64,000 nucleotides of DNA from an uncultured Clostridia bacterium. Its GTDB lineage: Bacteria; Bacillota; Clostridia; TANB77; CAG-508. The position numbers and the translations under genes were made by a program. The stretch covers positions 1-64,000 of the forward strand of contig CALXBY010000004.1 of NCBI GenBank assembly GCA_944386675.1. Direction: 5' to 3'. Positions 27,332 through 35,828 of this stretch are shown one piece after another. The first letter of the stretch is position 1; every line of letters starts with the position of its first letter. The notes under the pieces were generated by a model. That model was not told the origin of the DNA, did not search any database, and saw only the letters and a list, made by a program, of their open reading frames with translations.

Positions 27332-27468
27332 CATATTCTCCTCTACTTTCTTCTAAGTCATATGTTCATAAACTTTATCAATTTTTCATTCATAATATCA
27401 TAAAAAAAAGAATTATTCTATACTTTAATTTGTATAAAATGAATTCTTTTTATTCATATTTTGTATCA

Positions 27469-27613
27469 CTACTCTAGTAAATCATAAAAATTTTCAAATT
27501 TATATCCTTGTGATTTCAAATAATCAATAGAATCTTTTAAAACCTCTGAACTATCACTAACATCTTTGGTATCATGCATTAAAATAACTAATGTGTTTTT
27601 GTTTTTTGAAGAT
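27469..27613 (-). pseudogene. Polysaccharide deacetylase C-terminal fragment
   Basis: An open stretch of about 48 codons reads NKNTLVILMHDTKDVSDSSE and SIDYLKSQGYKFENFYDLLE before a TAG stop. This is the C-terminal end of a NodB-type polysaccharide deacetylase; the catalytic N-terminal part is absent. It directly abuts the end of the transglycosylase reading frame, suggesting a deletion. Confidence 0.7.
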
Positions 27614-27617
27614 TTTT

Positions 27618-28314
27618 TTAGATTATTTTTTGTATTTCTTTTGCTTCTTCTTGGCTTAAATATCCATTTTCTATCATTTTTTCCATCACTTGTCTTTGCC
27701 TTTGCTTTGCTAAATCTGGATTTTTTGTTGGTGCATATACAGATGGTGCATTAGGAATTCCTGCAAGTAATATACATTCGTAGTCAGTCATTTCATTTAG
27801 TTCTTTATGAAAGTATCCGCCTGCACGCCTCTTTAACTGTATAATATCCATCTCCAAAGAAAATATTGTTGACATATAGTTCAAATATTTCTTCTTTTGA
27901 ATAATTATTTTCTATTTGCCAAGCCATAAATACCTCTGCAATTTTTCTCTCCATTTTCTTTTCTTGTGTAAAGTACATATTTTTTGCTAATTGTTGTGTT
28001 ATGGTACTTCCACCTTCTACATGAGCCATTGCTTTTATATCATTTATGGCTGCTCTTCCAATTGCTAATACATCTATTCCATGATGTTTATAAAATCTTT
28101 TATCTTCTACACTTATAACAGCATTTACATACATTTGTGGTAATTCTGAAAACTCTGTGTAATTTTCTTTATCTTGTATTTGTGCTACTTTTTCTTTGAG
28201 AGAAGTATTTTGTATTGCCTCTTTATACAGATTATAACCATTTCCTATGAATAATAAGGCAATACTTAATCCAACTAATAGCAAGAAAAATACAACTTTT
28301 AAAAACTTTTTCAT
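27618..28314 (-). pseudogene. Peptidoglycan glycosyltransferase (GT51), frameshifted
   Basis: Two overlapping frames join into one monofunctional transglycosylase of about 230 residues. The N-terminal signal anchor (5-25) is followed by VISVEDKRFYKHHGIDVLAIGRA (catalytic Glu), EGGSTITQQLAKNMYFTQEKKMERK-type motifs and IFELYVNNIFFGDGYY. The frame breaks near 27825, where VKEAC-RR should continue as AGGYFHKELNEMTDYE. A single extra base explains it. If real, the enzyme is lost; if a sequence error, it is intact. Confidence 0.82.
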
Positions 28315-28397
28315 GTTACCACCTCATTTCTTTTTTCATATCTTAGTATTTTCATTTTTTATATCTATAACTAATTTTTTCTATCACATGGCTCTTA

Positions 28398-28634
28398 CTA
28401 CTCTATATTCATTTTTGTTTTTACATCATCTGGTAATTCATTTATTTGAACTTCTCTCCAATCAATAACACCTCTTATGGACATTACATCTAGTTCTAAA
28501 TATGCACCTTCTCTTAATTCTCTACTTGTTTTAAACTGAATTTCTTTTGCTTTTCCATTTTTTTCATATGCAGTTAATGTATATTGATATTTCATATCAT
28601 CATTGCCTGATACTTCCTCAATTTTTGTATTATC
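28398..28634 (-). pseudogene. YxeA-family protein, N-terminus missing
   Basis: The C-terminal part of a YxeA (DUF1093) protein is readable: KYQYTLTAYEKNGKAKEIQF and LREGAYLELDVMSIRGVIDW. The family has an N-terminal signal peptide; here a possible original start (ATGAAAAAAAATAGA, overlapping the permease stop) is cut off from the rest by a stop and frame change. No ribosome site precedes the internal ATG at 28595. YxeA genes often accompany BceAB-type transporters, as here. Confidence 0.65.
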
Positions 28635-28643
28635 TATTTTTTT

Positions 28644-30740
28644 TCATTCCTCTTCTTTGATAATATTTTTACTTCCCATATATGTCGCTAAGAAATATAA
28701 TCCATATATGATACCAATAATTACTGCTGTGGCAATAACAGAAGGTAGCAATTCATCTGGTGATGCTAATGCAGCCATCATAGATAATATAAATTTAATT
28801 CCAAATATAGAATGTATAATTGCTAATCCCAATGGTAGCATAAAGAATATGAATATTTGTCTAAATAGTGCCTGATTTATCATCTTTTCATCACAACCAA
28901 TTTTTCTTAATATGGTATATCTTTGTTTATTATCTGAACTTTCTGTTAATTGTTTTAATGCTAGAATCGCAGAACTTGCAATTAGGAAGATTACCCCTAA
29001 GTAAATTGCGATAAATATGATAATGGTTGCTAATCCTTTACTTGCTTCTCTTATACTAATTTTAGAATAGCCCTCAAGTTCAATTCCTTTTTCTTTTATA
29101 TTTTCTATAAATTCTGTATCACCACTACCAATCAATGTATTTTCTATCTCTTGTTTTCCTTCCTCTGTTTCTGCATTATAATTTGCTAATAGAAATTGTT
29201 CTTCTTTCCATTCTTCTTTTAACTCTAAACTATCTGGAACTAACATGATTCCTGTGTTCACATGACTTGTAGACATTTCAATAAATCCACTTTTGCATTC
29301 ATCATATTTTGCATGTAAGGTCTTTCCCTCAATTTCTATAGTTGATTTTTCTTTTAATGCTTGATTTCTTAATTCTACCATGTTATCAAAATCACAAAGT
29401 ACAATATATTCATCATCATTTAGGCTATATTGTTCTTGTCCATAAAGCTTTGCAATTTTATTATAATCAGACACTTTTATAATTTCTTCTGGTGTATCAT
29501 ACATAAGCATTGAAAATTGTGCTTTTGCTGTTTCATAATAATTTCCTAAACTATATTCTAAAGTCCATTTAGGAATTGCATAAATAGGAATTTCTATCAC
29601 GTCTTTTAAGGTATTCATATCATATCCATTACTTTCTAATGTATAACTAACTGGCTTTCTTGAATCTTCTCTTTGTTCTTCTGTAGTATATATTATCTCA
29701 CCTGTATATGTGTTTTCATAACTTTCTGGTAAATTTGCTGTTTTATATAAATTAACATCTACTGGCGTCATTTCTTCTAATTCTGAATCCAATGAATTTT
29801 GTATAGATAAACTGCTAGACAATACACTTATCGTCATAAATAACATTAAACAAATAACAGACATACTAATAACGGTTGTATTAATCTTATTATTCAATTG
29901 TCTTAATACAAACATATTCGTTCCTTTTAGATATATCTTTTTTCTTGTTTGTATAATTCTTAAGATAAATCCTGATAAAGACCAGAACACACCTATTGTT
30001 CCTACAATTCCCATTAAAATTGGCACTAACATTTTATCAGCTGTATTTAATTCATAAATACCTCCTGTAACGATATAATAAGCATATCCTAATATTACTG
30101 CAGAAATTAGGAATATCACTATGGAGATAATCGGATTTTTAATTTTGACTTTCTCATTTTTTCTAACAGCTGTTAATAAATTGATTAATTTATATCTTGA
30201 AATAGTAAATGTATTAAATATCATAACTGCTAGATACATAACTGCAAAACAGATACATGTTTTGATACAAGCATCTTTTGAAAATACAAAAGTAAATTCA
30301 CTCATATCTGCTTCAAAAAGTTTAGCAACTAGTATAGACATAAATTGAGAAGCAAATATGCCTATGAAAATACCAACAACTAAAGAAATTATACCTACTA
30401 ATATGGTCTCTATTAATATGATTTTTGATATTTGTCTTCTCCCCATACCTAATGTCATATAAATTCCGAATTCTCTTTTTCTTCTATTTATTAAAAAATT
30501 ATTGGCATATACAATTAGAAATCCAAGAATGATAGCAATAAATACAGATACCATTCCAAGCATACTAATCATGAGTTGTATCATCTCTCTTGTAGATTGT
30601 GAAACTTCAAGCATTGCTTGCTGACTATCTAAAGAGTTAAACATATAAAAGATGGCAACACCTAATACTAATGTTAAAAAATATATAGCATAATCTTTAA
30701 AACTCTTTTTCATATTTTTGATAGATAATTTAAATAACAT
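28644..30740 (-). CDS. BceB-type ABC transporter permease (FtsX-like)
   Basis: A 698-residue permease with ten predicted helices: two FtsX-like blocks (about 50-310 and 570-690) around a large extracellular domain (about 335-560). This layout is specific to BceB/VraG transporters, which protect against cell-wall-active peptide antibiotics and transmit the signal to their histidine kinase. It overlaps the ATPase gene by 11 bp, with GGAGGTGATTTGAACG before the ATG. The cognate kinase/regulator genes lie at 33316-35000. Confidence 0.92.
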   Translation of the reverse strand: MLFKLSIKNMKKSFKDYAIYFLTLVLGVAIFYMFNSLDSQQAMLEVSQSTREMIQLMISMLGMVSVFIAIILGFLIVYANNFLINRRKREFGIYMTLGMGRRQISKIILIETILVGIISLVVGIFIGIFASQFMSILVAKLFEADMSEFTFVFSKDACIKTCICFAVMYLAVMIFNTFTISRYKLINLLTAVRKNEKVKIKNPIISIVIFLISAVILGYAYYIVTGGIYELNTADKMLVPILMGIVGTIGVFWSLSGFILRIIQTRKKIYLKGTNMFVLRQLNNKINTTVISMSVICLMLFMTISVLSSSLSIQNSLDSELEEMTPVDVNLYKTANLPESYENTYTGEIIYTTEEQREDSRKPVSYTLESNGYDMNTLKDVIEIPIYAIPKWTLEYSLGNYYETAKAQFSMLMYDTPEEIIKVSDYNKIAKLYGQEQYSLNDDEYIVLCDFDNMVELRNQALKEKSTIEIEGKTLHAKYDECKSGFIEMSTSHVNTGIMLVPDSLELKEEWKEEQFLLANYNAETEEGKQEIENTLIGSGDTEFIENIKEKGIELEGYSKISIREASKGLATIIIFIAIYLGVIFLIASSAILALKQLTESSDNKQRYTILRKIGCDEKMINQALFRQIFIFFMLPLGLAIIHSIFGIKFILSMMAALASPDELLPSVIATAVIIGIIYGLYFLATYMGSKNIIKEEE

Positions 30741-31497
30741 CGTTCAAATCACCTCCAAGAAGTGTTTGTACTTCGATGATTTTTTCAAAGAATTGTTTTC
30801 TTGTATCTTCACCTTTTACAAGCTCATTAAAGATTTTTCCATCTTTAATAAAGATAATTCTATCTGCATAACTTGCTGTAAAAGCATCATGTGTAACCAT
30901 TAAAATCGTTGCTCCTAAGTTTTTATTTAAGTGTTCAAATGTTTCTAATAATTGTCTTGCAGATTTACTGTCTAATGCGCCCGTTGGCTCATCTGCAAGT
31001 ACCATTTTCGGATTTGTAATAATTGCTCTGCTTGATGCTACTCTTTGCTTTTGTCCTCCTGATATTTGATATGGATATTTATTTAAAATATCAGATATTT
31101 CTAATTTTTGGGCCACTTCTTTTACTCTTTTATCAATTTCATGAGGATTTACCTTTTGAATGGTAAGTGCTAATGCTATATTTTCATAAGCTGTTAATGT
31201 ATCTAGTAAATTAAAATCTTGAAATATAAAACCTAATTCTTCTCTTCTAAATTTGTTTAGTTGATTTCCTTTTAATTTCGTAATATCTTGATTGTTAATT
31301 ATAATTTTTCCAGCAGTTACTCTATCAATGGTTGAAATACAATTTAGTAAGGTTGTTTTACCTGAACCTGATGCACCCATGATCCCAACAAATTCTCCTT
31401 TTTCTACATTAAAGCTAATTCCTGCAATTGCTTTTGTTAAGTTGGATTTGTTTCCATAGTATTTTTCGATATTTTTAACTTCTAATACATTACTCAT
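30730..31497 (-). CDS. BceA-type ABC transporter ATPase
   Basis: A 255-residue ATPase: Walker A GASGSGKTT (41-49), Q-loop FIFQDFNLLDTLTAYENI, signature SGGQKQRVASSRAI, Walker B KMVLADEPTGALDSK and switch His (MVTHDAF). This is the MacB/BceA subgroup that pairs with FtsX-like permeases. It is the first gene of the bceAB-like operon and is probably induced by the BceRS-like pair upstream. Confidence 0.94.
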   Translation of the reverse strand: MSNVLEVKNIEKYYGNKSNLTKAIAGISFNVEKGEFVGIMGASGSGKTTLLNCISTIDRVTAGKIIINNQDITKLKGNQLNKFRREELGFIFQDFNLLDTLTAYENIALALTIQKVNPHEIDKRVKEVAQKLEISDILNKYPYQISGGQKQRVASSRAIITNPKMVLADEPTGALDSKSARQLLETFEHLNKNLGATILMVTHDAFTASYADRIIFIKDGKIFNELVKGEDTRKQFFEKIIEVQTLLGGDLNDVI

Positions 31498-31660
31498 TTT
31501 TCTCTTTCCTTTCTTATGGTCTTATGCGGTTTAAAGTGTTTAAAAATTTCATTTTTTTTAGCTCTCCGCTTATTTTTCTATTTTCATTATACGATTTATT
31601 TTTCCTTCTTTCCATTGATTAATCTTACATTTTTATTACATTTTTGTAAGGTAATTGTGC

Positions 31661-31722
31661 GTTAACGAAAGCATAGCTTTCGACGCACTTTATGTGCATT
31701 TTGCTTCGCAAATATGCACAGT
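31661..31722. repeat. Two tandem hairpins upstream of the bceAB-like operon
   Basis: GTGCGTTAACGAAAGC/GCTTTCGACGCAC and TGTGCATTTTGC/GCAAATATGCACA form adjacent stems with tiny loops. They lie in the 299-bp interval between the ABC genes and the HigA gene, which otherwise holds only a terminator. Confidence 0.7.
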
Positions 31723-31757
31723 CTAAGGAAAATTAACCTTATTACGAAAGAAAAATT

Positions 31758-31796
31758 AGAAAGGCAAGATATTTTTCTATCTTACCTTTCATCTCA
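31758..31796 (-). terminator. Terminator of the HigBA unit
   Basis: GGTAAGATAGAAAAATATCTTGCC hairpin-type stem (AAGATA/TATCTT) followed by TTTCTAATTTTTC on the minus strand, right after the HigA-ImmA stop. Confidence 0.6.
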
Positions 31797-32891
31797 CTAT
31801 GATTCTTTCCATTTATATCTTGTTTTTAAATCTGTATATTTATTATATGGTAAAAGATTATCTTTTTGTAATCTTCCTATCAGTATAAATTCTTTTATCT
31901 TATTTTCTTTACTAAATGCTTTTATACTTTCTAATGAAAAATCCTTTTTATTTATATATTCTTTATATTTATCACCATTTATCAAATACTCTTTAGCAAA
32001 ATTATCTGCCATCTCTTCTGCTTTTGTATTTTCAATATAATAATCTAGTTTATTTTCTTTCACATGCTCATTTAGGATATGTCCTATTTCATGAAATAGT
32101 GTAAACCAAAAAATGTCAGCATATGATTGTCTTATCGTCATACATAATATCATTTTATTATTTTTGTTTTCTATAAATCCTTGTACTGGAGCTCCTTGAA
32201 AGTTCTTTACTAATTCAAATATAATTCCACATTTTTTAAATATTTTCTTTAACTTCTGTATCATAATCATCGGATTTTCTTCAAACATTAATTGCTTAAT
32301 GCTTTCTAACTGATTCTGTAGTTTTTTACTATCATATATATCTTCAATAGTTTCTTTTTCTGATAGTAATTCACATACTCTTTGCCATGCATATAATACA
32401 TATTCATCAACTTGCACATTTTTTGCTGTTCGATAAGCAACTTTTGTAATGAGTAATTTTTCTATATTTAACAAATTATTGGTCTTACAAAGATTTCTAG
32501 CCACAATAACTTCTTCTGTAGGATTATTATATTGGTCTATTAAACCTAATAAAATAGCATATTCCAAAATAGGCTCTATTCTTTTTGTAATTTCTATTTC
32601 TTTTTTATCAATATTATTTCGTTCCTGATATTCTATAATTTCTTTGTCATATATTGCCTGCAGATTTAGCCAAAATGTAAATTTTACTCCAAAAACATAT
32701 TCTAATGCCTTAGCAAATTTAGGTGAAATTCCTTTTTTTCCATTTATTACTTCACTAACATGTTTTGCAGAAAATCCCGTTCTTTCTGCTAGCTCTTCTT
32801 GTTTCATATTATTTTCTTCTAATTTTTCTTTTATACTCATTCCCGGATGTAGAATAAAATCAAGGGATAAGCCCGTTATACTTGTCTCCAT
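31797..32891 (-). CDS. HigA-type antitoxin fused to ImmA/IrrE metallopeptidase
   Basis: A 364-residue two-domain protein. Residues 10-85 are a HigA-type helix-turn-helix (HPGMSIKEKLEENNMKQEEL, then SAKHVSEVINGKKGISPKFA). The C-terminal third carries the zinc-protease motif HEIGH (about 267-271) of ImmA/IrrE with the downstream acidic ADNFAKEYLI. The N-terminal domain should repress the operon and neutralise the toxin; the protease domain may cleave a repressor or the antitoxin part. It overlaps the toxin gene by 32 bp. Confidence 0.88.
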   Translation of the reverse strand: METSITGLSLDFILHPGMSIKEKLEENNMKQEELAERTGFSAKHVSEVINGKKGISPKFAKALEYVFGVKFTFWLNLQAIYDKEIIEYQERNNIDKKEIEITKRIEPILEYAILLGLIDQYNNPTEEVIVARNLCKTNNLLNIEKLLITKVAYRTAKNVQVDEYVLYAWQRVCELLSEKETIEDIYDSKKLQNQLESIKQLMFEENPMIMIQKLKKIFKKCGIIFELVKNFQGAPVQGFIENKNNKMILCMTIRQSYADIFWFTLFHEIGHILNEHVKENKLDYYIENTKAEEMADNFAKEYLINGDKYKEYINKKDFSLESIKAFSKENKIKEFILIGRLQKDNLLPYNKYTDLKTRYKWKES

Positions 32892-33177
32892 GATAATCTA
32901 TCACTCCTCTCACAATTATTTTTTTGTTATCTTTTTGCATTATCACCAATCGATAATTTCCTGTAATTCCAATACCAAAATATTTTTTCATATCTCCTTT
33001 TAAAGGATGTGGCTTTCCAAAACCATATTTCATAAATTCTTGGAAATCTTCTGTTGCTTCTATTTGGTTAAATCTTAATTTAACCATCTTAGTTAATTTT
33101 AGTCCTATTATTTTTCTTAATTCTTCCATATTTGACATCTTCTTTTGTACTTCATGATTATGCCACTCTATTTCCAA
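32860..33177 (-). CDS. RelE/HigB-like toxin
   Basis: A 105-residue RelE/ParE-superfamily protein of the 'plasmid maintenance killer' group: LRFNQIEATEDFQEFMKYGF, then GDMKKYFGIGITGNYRLVIM and RGVIDYHGDKYNG. Such toxins cleave mRNA on the ribosome. The start appears to be TTG at 33177, seven nt after AGAGG. It is the first gene of an operon with the HigA-ImmA antitoxin, under a palindromic operator. Confidence 0.85.
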   Translation of the reverse strand: MEIEWHNHEVQKKMSNMEELRKIIGLKLTKMVKLRFNQIEATEDFQEFMKYGFGKPHPLKGDMKKYFGIGITGNYRLVIMQKDNKKIIVRGVIDYHGDKYNGLIP

Positions 33178-33201
33178 GCCTTTTCCTCTTTTTGTATTTT
33201 G

Positions 33202-33249
33202 TTACCTATTAGGTAATTTTATTTTAGCATATACTTTTTTAGATGTCAA
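33202..33249 (-). promoter_or_regulatory. Promoter and operator of the HigBA unit
   Basis: TTGACA (33244-33249), 17 bp, TAAAAT (33221-33226). A perfect palindrome TTACCTATTAGGTAA (33202-33216) lies just downstream of the -10, the expected place for autorepression by the HigA domain. Confidence 0.8.
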
Positions 33250-33286
33250 TGTTCTTTAATAGAAATTATAACTTTCTATTATTAAA

Positions 33287-33315
33287 TAAAAGGCAAGATT
33301 TTGTATCTTACCTTT
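33287..33315 (-). terminator. Terminator of the BceRS-like operon
   Basis: AAAGGTAAGAT/ATCTTGCCTTT hairpin followed by TATTTAATA on the minus strand, directly after the kinase gene. It separates bceRS from higBA. Confidence 0.6.
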
Positions 33316-34332
33316 TCAATTCAGATTAATATAACTATTTTTAGGAAAGATGATTCTTACCTCTGTTCCTTCATCTTTTTTAGAATTTAATTCTATGCCA
33401 AGACGTAACTTATCACATAATTTTTTACATAAGTATAAACCAATGCCTGTTGATTTTTGTCCTATCTTTCTTCCATTTTCTCCTGTAAAGCCTCTCTCAA
33501 ATACTCTTGTAATTTCTCCTTGTTTGATACCAATTCCATTATCTTTTATATATAAAATCACTTTATCTTCTTTCGCTTTTGCAAATATTTCTATTTTCTT
33601 ATCCTCTTCTTTTGAATACTTAATTGCATTTTGTATAATTTGATTAATAATAAATGTCACCCATTTACTATCTGTATAAACTTCCTGTTCTAAATCTTTT
33701 AGTTCTAATCTAATCCTTTCATTTAATAAGGTACTTTTGTTTTTCAATATAGCAGAATTTACAGTCTCTTTTAGGTTAGTTTTGGTAATGATATAGTCTT
33801 TTTCTACTGCATTACTTCTAGCATAAAATAGAGCTTGTTCTGTATAATTTTCTACTTTATCCAATTCTTCATCTATACTTTTTGTTATCTCATTTTTATG
33901 GTTTTCAATAATCATTTTACTTGCTGCAATTGGTATTTTTACTTCATGAATCCATAATTCTATATATTCTTTGTATTCTTCTTGAATATTTTTATAATAA
34001 TTTACATTTTCAAGCATAGATTTTCCTGTATCCTGAATAATTTCTTTTAGGATTTTGCCTTCTATAAAGTTAGGTGTTTTTATAATTTCAGAAATCAAAT
34101 ACTTTTCATTTAATTCATTCATATTGGCTTTTAGTTGATTATAAAAATGCTGTTTTCTTTTATATTCAATCAATATAGAAATAGATACAACAATAACTAT
34201 AATAGCTGCAATATATATTTGTGCTATAATTCCAATATTATATGCCAATAATAATATTTCTATACTGATTAATGCCAATATAATAGTTGCAATCAATATT
34301 ATTTTATCTTTCATAAAATCTTTAAATTTCAT
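33316..34332 (-). CDS. Intramembrane-sensing histidine kinase (BceS-like)
   Basis: A 338-residue kinase with two helices (about 10-32 and 36-55) joined by almost no extracellular loop, the hallmark of kinases that sense through a BceAB transporter. The phospho-acceptor His129 is in LWIHEVKIP, followed by an N-box (IINQIIQNAIKYS), G1 (YIKDNGIGI) and G2 (STGIGLYLCK). It overlaps the regulator gene by 4 bp. Its transporter partner is likely at 28644-31497, beyond an inserted toxin-antitoxin pair. Confidence 0.92.
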   Translation of the reverse strand: MKFKDFMKDKIILIATIILALISIEILLLAYNIGIIAQIYIAAIIVIVVSISILIEYKRKQHFYNQLKANMNELNEKYLISEIIKTPNFIEGKILKEIIQDTGKSMLENVNYYKNIQEEYKEYIELWIHEVKIPIAASKMIIENHKNEITKSIDEELDKVENYTEQALFYARSNAVEKDYIITKTNLKETVNSAILKNKSTLLNERIRLELKDLEQEVYTDSKWVTFIINQIIQNAIKYSKEEDKKIEIFAKAKEDKVILYIKDNGIGIKQGEITRVFERGFTGENGRKIGQKSTGIGLYLCKKLCDKLRLGIELNSKKDEGTEVRIIFPKNSYINLN

Positions 34333-35000
34333 TTTAACAAATACCCCTGTCCTCTTTTAGTTTCTATTCTATCTTTTAATCCTAATTCCTCTAATTTAGT
34401 TCTTAGTCGTTTTATATTAACATTTAATGTATTATCATCAATAAATTCTTCACTTTCCCATAAGTAGTCCATAATCTCATCTCTTGATACTACTTTTTCC
34501 TTATGCATACTTAAATAATATAAAATACTATATTCATTTTTCGTTAAATCTATCTTTTGATTATCTTTTTCTATGACTCTTTCTGCTATATTTAATACAA
34601 ATCCATTGCAGTCAATTTTTTCTGGGTTTATACCTGAATTTTGATTTCTTTTTAGCAATCCTGTTATTTTGGCAAGTAATATTTGCAAATTATATGGTTT
34701 GGTAACATATTGGTCTGCTCCATAATTTAAACTCATTAATTCATCTATTTCATTATCTCTACTTGTTACCATAATAATTGGTACATTTGATAATTTTCTT
34801 ACTTCCTTACATACAAATTCTCCATCCATATATGGTAAATTGATGTCTAATAATACCAAATCTGCTTTTTCATTTATGATGTTGCAAATGGTATCATCAA
34901 ATTTTTCTATTCCTTTTGCCAGAAATCCATTTTTATTTAAAAATGTTTCTAGTTCTTGTCTTAATTTTTTATCATCTTCAACAATTAGAATTTTTTGCAT
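34329..35000 (-). CDS. OmpR-family response regulator (BceR-like)
   Basis: A 223-residue regulator: receiver domain with acidic pocket EDD (8-10), phospho-acceptor Asp52 (LLDINLPYMDG) and Lys near VTKPY, then a winged-helix DNA-binding domain (about 130-223, SRDEIMDYLWESEEF and DDNTLNVNIKRLRTKLEELG). It is the first gene of a two-gene operon with its kinase. The start follows TTGGAGGGAAAAAA. Confidence 0.95.
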   Translation of the reverse strand: MQKILIVEDDKKLRQELETFLNKNGFLAKGIEKFDDTICNIINEKADLVLLDINLPYMDGEFVCKEVRKLSNVPIIMVTSRDNEIDELMSLNYGADQYVTKPYNLQILLAKITGLLKRNQNSGINPEKIDCNGFVLNIAERVIEKDNQKIDLTKNEYSILYYLSMHKEKVVSRDEIMDYLWESEEFIDDNTLNVNIKRLRTKLEELGLKDRIETKRGQGYLLK

Positions 35001-35096
35001 TTTTTTCCCTCCAAGATAATTATATCATATTTTTCCATTTTTTTAATTACATTTTCGTAAGATAATTTGCTATACAATAAAAATAAGAGAGAAGCT

Positions 35097-35180
35097 TTAG
35101 AAAAAAATATTAGCTATTTAAGTAATCTTAAATTATTAAACCAAGATCTAATAATTTTTTCACTTCAAATAGCTAAATCT
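35097..35180 (-). terminator. Long hairpin after the GNAT gene
   Basis: TAGCTATTTGAAGT and ACTTAAATAGCTA pair across a 40-nt loop, followed by ATATTTTTTTC on the minus strand. It ends the acetyltransferase gene just before the bceRS-like promoter region. Confidence 0.6.
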
Positions 35181-35194
35181 TTTTTTATTATTAT

Positions 35195-35707
35195 TTATAT
35201 TCCAAATTCTTTTGCATATTGAACAACACCTTTTATTTCTATATCTGTATCATTTAATTTCACAGCCATAAAGTTTTCATTTGATACCTCAAAAGGTGCT
35301 TGTATTCCATATTGTATTGCTGGAATATATCCAAACTTTGGATAATAGTTTTCACTTCCTAAAACAACAGAGTAATGATACCCTAGTTTTTTAGCAATTT
35401 TATGCCCTTCTTCTATTAACTTACTTCCTATTCCTTGTTTTTGATATTCTGGTAATACGGCAAGTGGTGCTAAGGCTAGTTCCTCATGGTTTCCTATTTT
35501 TATTTTTGTAAATAAAATATATCCTACAATTTTGTTATCTTTAACCGCTACTAAGGATAATTCTGGAATAAAGCTATCACTATTTCTTAAATCTACCACT
35601 AAGTCTTGTTCATTTCCATCACTATGCTCAGCTGTTTCAAATGCTGTCTTTACAAGCTTATATATCTCTTCGTAATCTTTTTTATTTTCTTGTCTTATTT
35701 CTATCAT
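35195..35707 (-). CDS. GNAT N-acetyltransferase
   Basis: A 170-residue YhbS-type acetyltransferase: LSLVAVKDNKIVGYILFTKI, LAPLAVLPEYQKQGIGSKLI (acetyl-CoA loop Q-K-Q-G-I-G) and VVLGSENYYPKFGYIPAIQY. The substrate is unknown. The start 35707 follows AAGGAGATTGAT. It is monocistronic. Confidence 0.9.
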   Translation of the reverse strand: MIEIRQENKKDYEEIYKLVKTAFETAEHSDGNEQDLVVDLRNSDSFIPELSLVAVKDNKIVGYILFTKIKIGNHEELALAPLAVLPEYQKQGIGSKLIEEGHKIAKKLGYHYSVVLGSENYYPKFGYIPAIQYGIQAPFEVSNENFMAVKLNDTDIEIKGVVQYAKEFGI

Positions 35708-35828
35708 ATCAATCTCCTTCATATTTACTTTTTCTCATGGATTTATATTAACACAAAAAATGTAAATAGGCAATTTTAGATATGAAAAAATACCTTGCAT
35801 ATTGTTTACAAGGTAAATCTTCTATCTC

